Below are positions 7,682-17,395 of a stretch of 38,105 nt of DNA, piece after piece. Origin of the DNA: Desulfocicer vacuolatum DSM 3385 (GTDB taxonomy: Bacteria; Desulfobacterota; Desulfobacteria; Desulfobacterales; Desulfobacteraceae). The position numbers and the translations under genes were made by a program. Below the pieces are notes generated by a model. It was not told the origin of the DNA, ran no database searches, and saw nothing but the letters and a program-made list of their open reading frames with translations. The stretch spans positions 1 to 38,105 of the forward strand of contig NZ_FWXY01000033.1 in assembly GCF_900176365.1 (NCBI RefSeq), read 5' to 3'. Position 1 is the first letter of the stretch, and every line of letters begins with the position of its first letter.

Positions 7682-9331
7682 GTGATTCTTGCATCATCGA
7701 AAAACATCAAAAAATACACTGACATGGGTATTTATAATGAAGAAACGCTCATCGACTGCTTTAAAAAGAATGTTATGGCCAATCCCCATGGGGAATGTCT
7801 GGTGGATCCTCCCAATAGAAAATCCCTGAACGGCTATGATCCAGAACGGTTGACCTACGAGGCCTTTGACAGGGCCGTGGATGCAACGGCGGAAGCTTTG
7901 GTTGAAAAGGGTATTGAAAAGGATGATGTCATTATGGTCCAGCTTCCCAATTCATGGGAACTTGCCATGCTTTATCTGGCCATTGCCAGAACCGGTGCCA
8001 TCATCACCCCTTCCCCTGTGATGTGGCGAAAGGCTGAGCTTGAATATATTGCCCGGCAAACCGATGCAAAGGCATTTATCACCCTTGAAATTTTCAATAA
8101 ATTTAATCATTACGAGATGGGAAAGGTGTTGCAGGCGGACAACCCCTCTTTGGAATTTCTTTTTTCCCTGGAAGATATCCGAACAATGGCAAAGGGTCCG
8201 GTGACCGGGAAATTGGATGATATAAGGATTAATGCCAATGATATCTTCACCATCTGTTGGACATCGGGTACGGAAGCAAAACCTAAGGGCTGTCCCTTGA
8301 GTCATAATAATTGGAAGGGAACATTTTGGATCCAGGATACAGCGGGATTTAAGGCGGGAGACATATTTCTTACGGCAGGCCCCCTTGTTAATCTGGGGGC
8401 GGTGGGTACGGCCATGATTCCATGGATCATCGTAGGCGGTAAGCTGGTGTTGCATCATCCCTTTGATCCCGCAGTTTTCATCAAGCAGATTATAGCGGAA
8501 AAGCCCAATTATACCTTGCTTGTGCCTGCCATTATCAACGCCATTGTAAAACATCCCAGGGTGGATGATTTTGATTTCAGTTCATTGAGACGAATCACCG
8601 TGGGATCTGCGCCCCCTTCCATTCTCAGCATGCGGGAATTCAAACGGCGATGGGATGTGGAAATCGGTAATATCTGGGGACAGAACGAAGGAACAGGAAT
8701 TATTTCCGGGTTGGAAGATACACCGGAGATGGAAAAGCGGGTGGACCATTTCCCACGTTTTGGCGCCCCTGATGTTGCTTGGTATTCCCGGGCCGCCAAC
8801 TGTACGAAGATAAAAATTATCGATGCCGATGGAAAAGAATTGACCAAGGTCGGTGAAATCGGAGAGCTTGTGTACAAAGGCCCTGGGGTGATGGCCGGAT
8901 ATTATAAAAATCCGGAAGTGACTCGAAACAGTTTCACGGAAGATGGCTTTTTCAAAAGTGGCGATCAGTTCAAAATTCGGGAAGGAAACTATATTTCATT
9001 TTATGAAAGAGAGAAGGATATAATCATCCGGGGTGGATTCAATATCAGTTCCCAAGAAATTGAAAATTACCTTCTTTTGTACCCAAAAATTCAGGATGCG
9101 GCCGTTGTCAGCATGCCCGATGAGGTACTTGGCGAAAGAATGTGTGTCTATGTGGTTCCAAGTCCTGGAGAAAACGTTTCTTTGGAAGAGATCGTTGCCC
9201 ATCTTTCAGAAAATGGAATTGCAAAATACAAATATCCTGAAAGGGTCGAGATCATAGATACCTTGCCAAGAAATCCAGTGGGGAAACTTTTGAAAAAAGA
9301 GCTTCGAAACGACATTAGAAGTAAAATGTAA
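7682..9331 (+). CDS. Acyl-CoA ligase (AMP-forming, ANL superfamily)
   Basis: A 549-residue adenylate-forming enzyme that activates a carboxylic acid with ATP and CoA. The phosphate-binding motif is CWTSGTEAKPKGC (about 192-204). The TSGTExxPKG variant is common in the branch that includes cyclohexanecarboxylate- and dihydroxybenzoate-activating enzymes. Other motifs are WGQNEGTG, the GDQF hinge region, RGGFNISSQEIE and the C-terminal catalytic lysine segment NPVGKLLKKEL. The GTG start was chosen because AAGGAG (7671-7676) lies five bases upstream; the in-frame ATG at 7724 has no such site. It is the first gene after the sigma-54 promoter at 7526. The acid is unknown: alicyclic, aromatic or aliphatic are all possible. 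Confidence 0.9.
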   Translation: MILASSKNIKKYTDMGIYNEETLIDCFKKNVMANPHGECLVDPPNRKSLNGYDPERLTYEAFDRAVDATAEALVEKGIEKDDVIMVQLPNSWELAMLYLAIARTGAIITPSPVMWRKAELEYIARQTDAKAFITLEIFNKFNHYEMGKVLQADNPSLEFLFSLEDIRTMAKGPVTGKLDDIRINANDIFTICWTSGTEAKPKGCPLSHNNWKGTFWIQDTAGFKAGDIFLTAGPLVNLGAVGTAMIPWIIVGGKLVLHHPFDPAVFIKQIIAEKPNYTLLVPAIINAIVKHPRVDDFDFSSLRRITVGSAPPSILSMREFKRRWDVEIGNIWGQNEGTGIISGLEDTPEMEKRVDHFPRFGAPDVAWYSRAANCTKIKIIDADGKELTKVGEIGELVYKGPGVMAGYYKNPEVTRNSFTEDGFFKSGDQFKIREGNYISFYEREKDIIIRGGFNISSQEIENYLLLYPKIQDAAVVSMPDEVLGERMCVYVVPSPGENVSLEEIVAHLSENGIAKYKYPERVEIIDTLPRNPVGKLLKKELRNDIRSKM

Positions 9332-9447
9332 TGACCCGGTGTCAGCTGATATTGAATGCTCTGCATCAATGTTTACCAGATTTATAAGACAAAACATCCA
9401 TAGCAAAGTTACCTGGGACATTTGCAAAAATTAGAAAAGGAAAACAA

Positions 9448-10656
9448 ATGAGTATACCAGCATTTATATACGATGCCGTACGTACCCCGCGCGGCAAGGG
9501 AAAAAAAGACGGATCACTGCACGAAGTAAAACCGGTGGATCTCATGGCAGGATTGCTTCAGGGGCTGCAAAAAAGACACGATCTGGATACGTCCAGGGTG
9601 GATGACTTTATTATGGGATGTGTGGTGCCCGTGGGTGAGCAGGGTACAAATATGGCAAAAATTGCCCCCATGGTCGCTGGTTGGGACCAAGGAATTTGTG
9701 GTATGCAGCTGGATCGCTATTGCGCATCGGCTCTGGAGGCTGTGGGCCTTGCTGTGGTCAAGGTGATGGCTGGATGGGAGGAGCTTGTGGTTGCTGGGGG
9801 TGTGGAGTCCATGTCCCGGGTAAAAATGGGGTCGGCCGGTGGGCCATGGTCCGATGATCCGGCGACTTCCATCGCCAGTGGATTTATTCCCCAGGGCATT
9901 GGGGCTGATCTTATTGCCTCCCTGGAGAAATTTTCCCGGGAAGATGTGGATCAATTTGCACTGGAATCCCAGAAAAAAGCTGTGGTAGCCCGGGACAATG
10001 GTCTCTTTGATCAATCCGTCATCCCGGTCACCGATGAAAACGGGTTGACGATCCTTGCCCGGGACGAGTTTATCAAGCCCAACACAACCATGGAGGGACT
10101 GGCACGGCTTAAGCCCTCTTTTGCCCTGCCCGGCAAGCTGGGGTTTGATAATGTTGCCCTGGCAAAATATCCCAGACTTCAACGGATCAACCATGTTCAT
10201 CATGCGGGTAATTCCTCAGGTATCGTGGACGGAGCATCTGCTGTTCTCATTGGCAACGAACAGGTGGGAAAAGATTTGGGGTTGACTCCCAAGGGGCGTG
10301 TGGTTGCAACCACCGTGGTGGGAAGTGAACCCACCATCATGTTGACTGGACCCATTGTAGCCACCAAGAAGGTGCTGAAAATAGCTGGAATGACAATGGA
10401 TGACATTGATCTGGTGGAGGTGAACGAGGCCTTTGCCGCTGTACCCATGAAGTTCCAAAGAGATATGAATGTTCCCTGGGAAAAAATAAATGTCAATGGC
10501 GGTGCCATTGCCATGGGACATCCCTTGGGGGCCACCGGGGCCATGCTGTTGAGTACGCTTCTGGATGAACTGGAAAATCGATCTTTAAAATACGGTTTGG
10601 TCACATTGTGTGCCGGTGCGGGAATTGGAATTGCAGGAATCATTGAGCGGGTATGA
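9448..10656 (+). CDS. Acetyl-CoA acyltransferase (thiolase)
   Basis: A 402-residue thiolase of normal length that should cleave 3-ketoacyl-CoA with CoA to release acetyl-CoA. The acyl-accepting cysteine is Cys92 in [10 protein letters not shown]. The C-terminal motifs [16 protein letters not shown] (active-site His) and [16 protein letters not shown] (second Cys) are intact. AAAAGGAAAAC precedes the ATG. It lies between ligase and FadJ-like genes, completing the beta-oxidation set. A small imperfect hairpin lies in the 116-base gap before it. Confidence 0.93.
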   Translation: MSIPAFIYDAVRTPRGKGKKDGSLHEVKPVDLMAGLLQGLQKRHDLDTSRVDDFIMGCVVPVGEQGTNMAKIAPMVAGWDQGICGMQLDRYCASALEAVGLAVVKVMAGWEELVVAGGVESMSRVKMGSAGGPWSDDPATSIASGFIPQGIGADLIASLEKFSREDVDQFALESQKKAVVARDNGLFDQSVIPVTDENGLTILARDEFIKPNTTMEGLARLKPSFALPGKLGFDNVALAKYPRLQRINHVHHAGNSSGIVDGASAVLIGNEQVGKDLGLTPKGRVVATTVVGSEPTIMLTGPIVATKKVLKIAGMTMDDIDLVEVNEAFAAVPMKFQRDMNVPWEKINVNGGAIAMGHPLGATGAMLLSTLLDELENRSLKYGLVTLCAGAGIGIAGIIERV

Positions 10657-10808
10657 GTAAAATTGAAAAATTTACAGGTTTTTTCCAAAAAATTTTGAAA
10701 AACAAACTGGACAGGTCATGAGGTTACCCGGGGAGACGTTTCCAAATTGTCATGGGGTAGTTTGTTCTCTTATTTGTCTGGAAAATCTTAAAATATAAGG
10801 AAATGTGA

Positions 10809-12962
10809 ATGGCGATGAATGGTTTTACATTTGAAAAAGATGCAGAGAAAATAGTTACCATTACCATGGACATGGCAGGCCCGGTCAACGCCATGAATGA
10901 TGAGTTTCTCCAATTGATGCATGAAACGATGGAACAATTGGAGAAAGAGAAAGAGGATATTGCCGGCGTTATAATCACTTCTGGAAAAAAGACATTTTTT
11001 GCCGGTGGAGATCTTAATAAACTTCTTTCTTTTCAAAAGGGAGAGGAAGAGGCGATATTCAATTTTATAGAAAAAAACAAGTCCTACCTCAGGCGGTTGG
11101 AGCTGCTGGGGTGCCCTGTTGTGGCAGCCGTCAACGGCGCCGCTCTGGGGGGCGGTTGCGAAATTGCCCTTGCCTGTCATCACAGGGTTGTTATTGATGA
11201 TTCTGCCATACGCATTGGTATGCCGGAAGTGACATTGGGATTGCTGCCCGGTGCTGGCGGGGTGGTGCGAACTGTGAGAATGGTGGGTTTGGAAAAAGCT
11301 TTACCGATCCTCATGGAGGGCAAAAAAATGGCACCCGGTAAGGCAATGAGCCTGGGACTTGTGGATGAGCTGGCAGCTGATGCTGATGAGATGATGAAAA
11401 AAGCCAGGGCGTGGATCAAGGACAATCCCCAGGCAAAACAGCCCTGGGATATCAAGGGATATCGGATTCCCGGGGGGGATGCTAACAAGCCCAACATTGT
11501 CCAGATCCTGCAGATGGCACCAGGGATGCTTTATCAGAAAACCCGGGGCAACATGCCGGCTCCAGAAGGTATTTTGGCCGTAGCTGCTGAAAGCCTGCGC
11601 GTGGATTTTGATACAGCCCTTAGAATCGAAAGTCGCAAGTTGACACATCTTGTGCTGACACCGGTGGCAAAAAATTTGATTACCACTTTTTTCTTTCAGA
11701 TGAATGCTTTAAATGCCGGTGGCAGTCGTCCCCGTGGTGTGGAAAAAAGTAAAGTCAGTAAAATCGGTGTTCTGGGGGCCGGAATGATGGGGCAGGGCCT
11801 TGCCTATGTTTCTGCCATGGCGGGAATTGAGGTGGTTCTGAAGGACATCAGCATGGCGGCTGCTGAAAAGGGAAAAGCCTATTCAGACAAACTGCTTTCC
11901 AAAGCCATTAAACGGGGAAAAATGGATGCGGCCGGTAAGCAGGTCATTTTAGATCGAATTACCCCCAGCGTCGAAGACCATGATCTGGATGGTTGCGATT
12001 TGATCATTGAGGCGGTGTTTGAAAACATGGAATTGAAACACAAGGTAATCCGGGCAACGGAACCTTATCTTGTTCAAGGGGGGATATATGCCTCAAATAC
12101 CTCCACTTTACCCATTACAGAACTTGCCGGGGCTTCTGAAAAAGCGGAAAATTTTATTGGCCTTCATTTCTTTTCTCCCGTGGACAAAATGCCCCTGGTT
12201 GAGATTATCACCGGTAAAAACACCAGTGATGAAACTCTTGCCAGAGGATTTGATTTTACCCAGCAGATCCGCAAGATTCCCATTGTGGTAAACGATGCCA
12301 GGGGGTTTTTCACCTCCAGGGTGTTTGGGACATTTATTGATGAAGGGTGTCGCATGGTTAAAGAAGGGGTGGATCCCGTTTTGGTGGATGCCATGGGACG
12401 CCAGGTGGGTATGCCTGTAGGCCCTTTGACCGTCCACGATGAAGTGGCCCAGGAATTGACTTTGAAAGTTTCTGAAACGAACCAAGAGCTTGATCAGACA
12501 CTTCATGGTAATTTTTGTGCCATTAATCCGATCATGGATGAGATGTCCCGGCTCTTGGTAAAGGAGTACAAGCGGGGTGGACGGATCCATGGCGGCGGCT
12601 GGTATGATTATCATGACAACGGAGAAAAAGAAATTTGGCCCCGCCTTTACGATCTTTTTCATAAACCCGATGTAAAACTACCTCGCCAGGACATGCTGGA
12701 CAGACTTTTGTTTCGTCAGAGCATTGAATCAATTCGCTGTTATGAAGAGGGTGTGTTTAACGCTGTGCAGGACGGTAACATCGGATCCATAATGGGCATT
12801 GGATTTCCCCCCTATACCGGAGGGGTCCTGCAATACATCAACACCTACGGTGTAAAGGAATTTGCCAGTCGTGCAATGGTTCTTGCCGAGAAATACGGTG
12901 AACGTTTTACCCCTCCGACATTATTGATGGAAAAAGCAGAAAAAGGGTTATTGTTTCAATAA
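10809..12962 (+). CDS. FadJ/FadB-like enoyl-CoA hydratase / 3-hydroxyacyl-CoA dehydrogenase
   Basis: A 717-residue two-domain enzyme catalysing hydration of 2-enoyl-CoA and oxidation of the 3-hydroxyacyl-CoA. The N-terminal crotonase domain keeps both hydratase glutamates, Glu118 (GGGCE) and Glu140 (GMPE), and the GLLPGAGG loop. The dehydrogenase begins at about 315 with the NAD motif GVLGAGMMGQG. Its catalytic region is HFFSPVDKMPLVEI, and the C-terminal domain contains GIGFPPYTGG. Length matches E. coli FadJ (about 714). The ATG at 10809 follows AAGGA. It is downstream of its thiolase partner. Substrate chain length is not evident. Confidence 0.94.
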   Translation: MAMNGFTFEKDAEKIVTITMDMAGPVNAMNDEFLQLMHETMEQLEKEKEDIAGVIITSGKKTFFAGGDLNKLLSFQKGEEEAIFNFIEKNKSYLRRLELLGCPVVAAVNGAALGGGCEIALACHHRVVIDDSAIRIGMPEVTLGLLPGAGGVVRTVRMVGLEKALPILMEGKKMAPGKAMSLGLVDELAADADEMMKKARAWIKDNPQAKQPWDIKGYRIPGGDANKPNIVQILQMAPGMLYQKTRGNMPAPEGILAVAAESLRVDFDTALRIESRKLTHLVLTPVAKNLITTFFFQMNALNAGGSRPRGVEKSKVSKIGVLGAGMMGQGLAYVSAMAGIEVVLKDISMAAAEKGKAYSDKLLSKAIKRGKMDAAGKQVILDRITPSVEDHDLDGCDLIIEAVFENMELKHKVIRATEPYLVQGGIYASNTSTLPITELAGASEKAENFIGLHFFSPVDKMPLVEIITGKNTSDETLARGFDFTQQIRKIPIVVNDARGFFTSRVFGTFIDEGCRMVKEGVDPVLVDAMGRQVGMPVGPLTVHDEVAQELTLKVSETNQELDQTLHGNFCAINPIMDEMSRLLVKEYKRGGRIHGGGWYDYHDNGEKEIWPRLYDLFHKPDVKLPRQDMLDRLLFRQSIESIRCYEEGVFNAVQDGNIGSIMGIGFPPYTGGVLQYINTYGVKEFASRAMVLAEKYGERFTPPTLLMEKAEKGLLFQ

Positions 12963-13032
12963 TAGGCAGGAGATAAATACCATCGGCTCCAGGGCATCCA
13001 CAGGTGCACCTGAATACAAAATAAGGGGTTGA

Positions 13033-13053
13033 TCATAAGCTGGGCCACTATAC
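13033..13053. repeat. First copy of a 21-bp motif containing AGCTGGGC-ACTATAC
   Basis: This 21-base stretch matches 19026-19046 at 19 of 21 positions. It lies in the 217-base gap upstream of the 598-aa acyl-CoA dehydrogenase gene and is followed by an AGATA...TATCT inverted pair (13057-13075). The copy at 19026 is also followed by TATC-type motifs. A regulatory role is possible but unproven. Confidence 0.4.
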
Positions 13054-13179
13054 ATGAGATAATATTTTACTATCTACAAGAGCTTGTAATTATAAGTATT
13101 AATTTTTACCGCCAAAATTTTATCACAAAATGGCCGACGTTATGGCCAAGCCCCGAAATAAAGAATAGATGAGGAATTT

Positions 13180-14976
13180 ATGTTAACTAAAATTGCGGAT
13201 CAGAGGGATATTGATTTTGTTCTTTATGAACAGCTTGGAATTGAATCGCTGTTAACTTCGAAAAAATATCAAGACTTCAATAAAAAGATGTTCGATATGG
13301 TGCTGAAAGAAGCCAAAAACATATCAGTAAAAGAATTTCTTCCTGCATGCGCGGAGTGCGATAAGGTGGGGGTAACATTTAAAGATAATATGGTCACCGT
13401 ACCGGACTGTTTGCGAAAACCCCATCATCTTCTATTTAAAGGAGAGTGGGGGGCCTTGACCGAAGACCCTGAATACGGTGGTCAAGGCCTGCCTTTTACC
13501 ATTGCCCAGGCGGCAATGGAATATATAACCGCTGCCAACCAGATTTTGGTTTCATATATTTGGTTGGGGCATGGGGCCGGAAAAATGATCGAGCTTTCGG
13601 GAACCCAGAAACAAAAAGATCTGTTTGTGGAAAAATTATATACCGGTGAATGGGGCGGCAGCATGCTCCTCACCGAGCCCGAGGCAGGTTCTGATGTAGG
13701 GGCATTAACCACCTCGGCAAAGAAAATGGATGACGGAACTTACGAGCTCACAGGGAACAAGATTTTTATCACCAACGGGGAACAGAACCTGACAGATAAT
13801 ATCATTCATCCGGTACTGGCCAGGATAGAGGGGGCTCCCCAGGGAACAAAAGGTATATCTTTGTTCATTGTACCCAAGATATGGGTCAATGATGACGGAT
13901 CATTAGGTGAGCATAACGATGTGCTTTGTACCGGTGTGGAAGAAAAAATGGGGCTCCACGGCAGTCCCACCTGTTCTCTTTCCCTGGGCAGTCGGGGAAA
14001 ATGTCGAGGATTATTACTGGGTGAGGCCAACAAAGGCATGGAGATCATGTTTCATATGATGAATGAAGTGAGGTTGGAAGTGGGCACCCAGGGGTTTACA
14101 TCCGGTTCCCTTGCTTATCTTTGTGCCTTGGACCATGCAAAACAGAGACGACAGGGACGAAGTATAGAAAAAGTTGGCGATGAGGAGGCAGCCCAGGTTC
14201 CCATCATTCAGCATCCAGATGTGAGACGAATGCTGCTTCGAATGAAATCATATGTGGAAGGCATGAGAAGCCTGATTTATTACACAGCCTTTTGCATGGA
14301 TAAAAAAGAGTTAGCTGACAATGATGAGGAGAGAGATCGTCAATCAAAACTCGTAGAGATCCTGACACCTGTGGTTAAAGCCTATTCAACGGAAAAAGGA
14401 TTTGATGTTTGTGTGGAGGCCATGCAGGTTTTGGGTGGATATGGATATACCCGGGAATACCCTGTCGAGCAGATTTTAAGGGATTGCAAAATTGCTTCAA
14501 TTTATGAAGGATCAAACGGTATCCAGGCCATGGATTTTTTGGGGCGGAAACTATTCGGCAATAAAGGGAAGGCTCTGGATTGTCTGGTTAAAGAAATGAA
14601 AGAGTGTGTGGCGGTTGCAAAAGAACACAAAGCCATCAAAGATTTGGCTACAGATGTGGAAAAAGCCGTGGACAAATTGGAAGAAATTTGCAGAAACACC
14701 ATGGGCGTAATCATGTCAAGGCAGATGCCGTCAGCATTTGCTTCGGCCCATCCCCTTCTTGATGTCACAGGGGATGTGATTGTGGCGTGGATGCATCTTT
14801 GGAGAGCCACACTGGCACAAACCCGACTGGATTCCAAAGACAGGATTTTCTATCAAGGTAAAATCACCACCGCACAATTTTTTATCAAGACGATTTTACC
14901 GGTGGCCATGGGAAAACTTGATGCTGTGACCTATGAAGAGAATCCAGCTGTTATTATGGAAGAAGGTGCTTTTTAG
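13180..14976 (+). CDS. Long-form acyl-CoA dehydrogenase (about 600 aa)
   Basis: A 598-residue member of the large acyl-CoA dehydrogenase branch with extra N-terminal and C-terminal domains (PF12418 and PF12806 types by length and layout). Canonical motifs are LLTEPEAGSD (163-172), TGNKIFITNG (191-200), QVLGGYGYTREYPVEQILRD and IYEGSNGIQ, with catalytic Glu443. It should catalyse the first oxidation of the CoA ester made by the upstream ligase. The ATG follows a GATGAGGAATTT leader containing GAGGA. It lies 217 bases after the FadJ-like gene, so it may share that transcript or have its own promoter. A hairpin lies after it. Confidence 0.93.
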   Translation: MLTKIADQRDIDFVLYEQLGIESLLTSKKYQDFNKKMFDMVLKEAKNISVKEFLPACAECDKVGVTFKDNMVTVPDCLRKPHHLLFKGEWGALTEDPEYGGQGLPFTIAQAAMEYITAANQILVSYIWLGHGAGKMIELSGTQKQKDLFVEKLYTGEWGGSMLLTEPEAGSDVGALTTSAKKMDDGTYELTGNKIFITNGEQNLTDNIIHPVLARIEGAPQGTKGISLFIVPKIWVNDDGSLGEHNDVLCTGVEEKMGLHGSPTCSLSLGSRGKCRGLLLGEANKGMEIMFHMMNEVRLEVGTQGFTSGSLAYLCALDHAKQRRQGRSIEKVGDEEAAQVPIIQHPDVRRMLLRMKSYVEGMRSLIYYTAFCMDKKELADNDEERDRQSKLVEILTPVVKAYSTEKGFDVCVEAMQVLGGYGYTREYPVEQILRDCKIASIYEGSNGIQAMDFLGRKLFGNKGKALDCLVKEMKECVAVAKEHKAIKDLATDVEKAVDKLEEICRNTMGVIMSRQMPSAFASAHPLLDVTGDVIVAWMHLWRATLAQTRLDSKDRIFYQGKITTAQFFIKTILPVAMGKLDAVTYEENPAVIMEEGAF

Positions 14977-15053
14977 GCTGGTTGTTTACGATTTTAAATC
15001 AACATAACCATAGGCGGCTGTCCAAAAATCAATGAACGTTGCGGAATTTTTGC

Positions 15054-15098
15054 CAATATGACCAAGGCCCCCCTCTATTGTGTGCCTTGGTCATATTG
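15054..15098. terminator. Strong hairpin between acyl-CoA dehydrogenase and outer-membrane protein genes
   Basis: Perfect 15-bp arms, CAATATGACCAAGGC (15054-15068) and its complement (15084-15098), enclose a 15-base loop. The stem extends with a small bulge (TGCCA/TGGCA). Only a short T-rich run follows, so it could be a terminator or an mRNA processing or stability hairpin. The remainder of the roughly 310-base gap shows nothing else convincing. Confidence 0.55.
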
Positions 15099-15287
15099 TA
15101 TGGCATTTTGTAACTATAAAGCTTTTTGTACAGCCTTATACTCCTTGAAAAATTAAACACCTGAGTTGCGCCTGGAATGGATATGGGAGAAATATTTTTA
15201 AAATCAGGAAGTTGTATCTATGAGAGGGCAAAATGTTTAATTTTTTAAGGACAATCTCAGTAGATAAATGAAAGGATGGATTAAAAG

Positions 15288-16985
15288 ATGAAAAAAAAGA
15301 TGGGGAAAAAAAATGTAATACTCATCGGGTTGTTTAGCGCCATCATAATGGGTTTTTTTTCACCTGTTCTGGCAAATGAAAGTCAGGATATGAAATCCCA
15401 GTTAAAGCTGGCAGATGATATTACAACTGAAACCCTGGTAGGGCCGGGAAGCCTTGAAATTACTACCGGAAAAGACATTTTGATGAGCTTTGGTGCAACG
15501 GTTCGCGTCATTCCTACTTTGGAATCAGACTGGGATTTCGGTTTGGAAGATAATGCTCAGGGAGGTTTTCTTTTTGGTGGACTGGGACCCAACTTTTTTA
15601 AAGATCATGCCAATGAGGGAGGGTGGGTCAATAACGGGTATATTCGTAATGAGGATAAAATTTATTTCAATGCCCTGCCAAAGGACAGGAAGTGGAGTTT
15701 TTATGCTGCATTGGAATATGATTCCGTGTGGGAAACATCTTCGGTGGACGGCAGGGGGGGGAAAAGCTCAGATAGTAGTAATTTTGGGCTTGAAAGAATA
15801 GAGGGAACCATGTTGCTTCCTTATGGTTTACGCCTTCATGCAGGATTTAATATCTGGAACCTTGATGGCATTGATGGTGGCGGATTGGTTTATGTGGACG
15901 ACAATCCCGGATTATGGTTTACAGGGGGTCACGATGCCTTGAGTTTTAATGTCGGGTTTTTTAAATTGGGTGAAAATGATTTTCAGACTGGGCCTGGCGC
16001 ACTCAATGACGATGTGGATGATGACAGGGATCTCTATGCTGCGCAGATGACATGGAAACTGGATGATAATAAAAAGGTGAAGTTTCTATATGCCTATGAC
16101 AGAATCAGAAATGCTCCGGCCATTGATTTTATGGGCGCTTTGACGCAAGGTCAGATGGGCGTTGACAGCGGAAAGATGGCAAAAACCGACTCTCATCATG
16201 TCGGTGCCTATTATATTGGAAATTATAATAATTTGAATCTGTTTTTGGAAGGTGTATGGCAGTTCGGCTCCGCCGACGATACCGGTCTGGGAGCATTGGG
16301 AAAAGAAGAAAATTATGATGTGTCAGCGTTTGCCCTGGCCGCAGATGTCTCCTTTCAGTTCAAAGGACTTTTGACTGATTTCCCCCTGAAACCCCATGTC
16401 GGAATTATTTATACCACCGGTGACAATGATCCCAACGATGACAAACTTGAAGGGTATACCGGTGTGGTCAGTTGTCAGCGTTTTGCCCAGCGATGGGGTG
16501 GTGAAAATACAATCATCGGTGATAATAACTGGGTATTGGGAACACCGATATACAGTTATATCCCTGAAATGTATGGAAACGGCACACCGGTGGCTACCGG
16601 TGGTATATCCAATCTGACAGGATTTGGAAACGGCAGGGGGGATAACCCTGGATTAACAATGATCAGTCTGGGACTTACAGTTGCACCCAAACCGTTCATC
16701 ATCTATAAAACCAACGTCAATATGTTCAGATGGAACGAAGACTTTGAGGTTTCCAATTTCGTTAATCCCACCTTGGGTTCTACAGAAGTATCTGCTGGTT
16801 ATGTGGGAACGGAATGGGATAATGAATTGACAATTGCTGCAAGTAAAAACACCTTTATTAAAGCCCAGGCGTCGTTTTTCTTCCCCGGTGAAGGGGTGGA
16901 GGACGTAACAAGTGCCCTGGCTGGGGGCAATGCAAGTGATGAGGTGGCATGCCGGCTGGCGGCGGAATTAATCTGGAATTTTTAA
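15288..16985 (+). CDS. Outer-membrane beta-barrel protein (porin-like)
   Basis: A 565-residue exported protein. A lysine-rich start and hydrophobic segment give a signal peptide cleaved near residue 31 (SPVLA-NES). The mature protein is rich in Gly, Asn, Asp and aromatic residues, with alternating hydrophobic segments, and ends in Phe (ELIWNF), a usual signature for BAM-dependent outer-membrane insertion. No FadL N-terminal motif is visible, so it is a different barrel from the one at 31996. As the last gene after a complete beta-oxidation set, it may admit the substrate. AAAGGATGG precedes the ATG. Specificity cannot be told. Confidence 0.8.
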   Translation: MKKKMGKKNVILIGLFSAIIMGFFSPVLANESQDMKSQLKLADDITTETLVGPGSLEITTGKDILMSFGATVRVIPTLESDWDFGLEDNAQGGFLFGGLGPNFFKDHANEGGWVNNGYIRNEDKIYFNALPKDRKWSFYAALEYDSVWETSSVDGRGGKSSDSSNFGLERIEGTMLLPYGLRLHAGFNIWNLDGIDGGGLVYVDDNPGLWFTGGHDALSFNVGFFKLGENDFQTGPGALNDDVDDDRDLYAAQMTWKLDDNKKVKFLYAYDRIRNAPAIDFMGALTQGQMGVDSGKMAKTDSHHVGAYYIGNYNNLNLFLEGVWQFGSADDTGLGALGKEENYDVSAFALAADVSFQFKGLLTDFPLKPHVGIIYTTGDNDPNDDKLEGYTGVVSCQRFAQRWGGENTIIGDNNWVLGTPIYSYIPEMYGNGTPVATGGISNLTGFGNGRGDNPGLTMISLGLTVAPKPFIIYKTNVNMFRWNEDFEVSNFVNPTLGSTEVSAGYVGTEWDNELTIAASKNTFIKAQASFFFPGEGVEDVTSALAGGNASDEVACRLAAELIWNF

Positions 16986-17008
16986 GATTTTAACCTGTCT
17001 TACGGTAC

Positions 17009-17029
17009 AGTCAAGACTTAAAATTTAGG
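17009..17029. repeat. AGTCAAGACT...ATTTAGG motif downstream of an outer-membrane protein gene
   Basis: This stretch matches 33377-33397 apart from one indel and one or two mismatches. Both copies lie shortly downstream of outer-membrane protein genes, and both are followed some bases later by TCTCCC. The function is unknown; it may be part of a dispersed repeat. Confidence 0.4.
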
Positions 17030-17395
17030 ACGATGTATCTCCCGGAGCAGGGTCGCTTAGGTCCCTTTAAAATCAGTTATCCTAAGGGGTTAGTGTTGAT
17101 ATTTCAGTACTTGTTTTTTATCCGTAATCTATGCTGGGCCTTTCCATAAATAGAACCACTATGCATGAAAAGGCCCATGTTGTTGAATGCAAATAAAAAA
17201 TCTGTGCATTTTGCCTGTCACTGTTTGATCTAATATTATCCAAAGCTCAAAACAGAGAATGGTAACGTCTCAATAACCCGGGGTAAGAAATTTTTTTTGG
17301 CCTTTCAAATACCGGGAGATACCCACAAGCCGGTCTTGAATGCCCACCCGGGCTTATTGAGAATTTACAGAGAATCTGATTTTTAAAGCGGTATT
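17030..17395. other. Gene-free convergent intergenic region with one hairpin
   Basis: No gene is seen between the barrel gene and the converging regulator. A 12-bp stem with one mismatch, GGGCCTTTCCAT (17136-17147) against 17165-17176, could end transcription of either neighbour, although a T-run is missing. The rest shows no clear signal. Confidence 0.4.
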
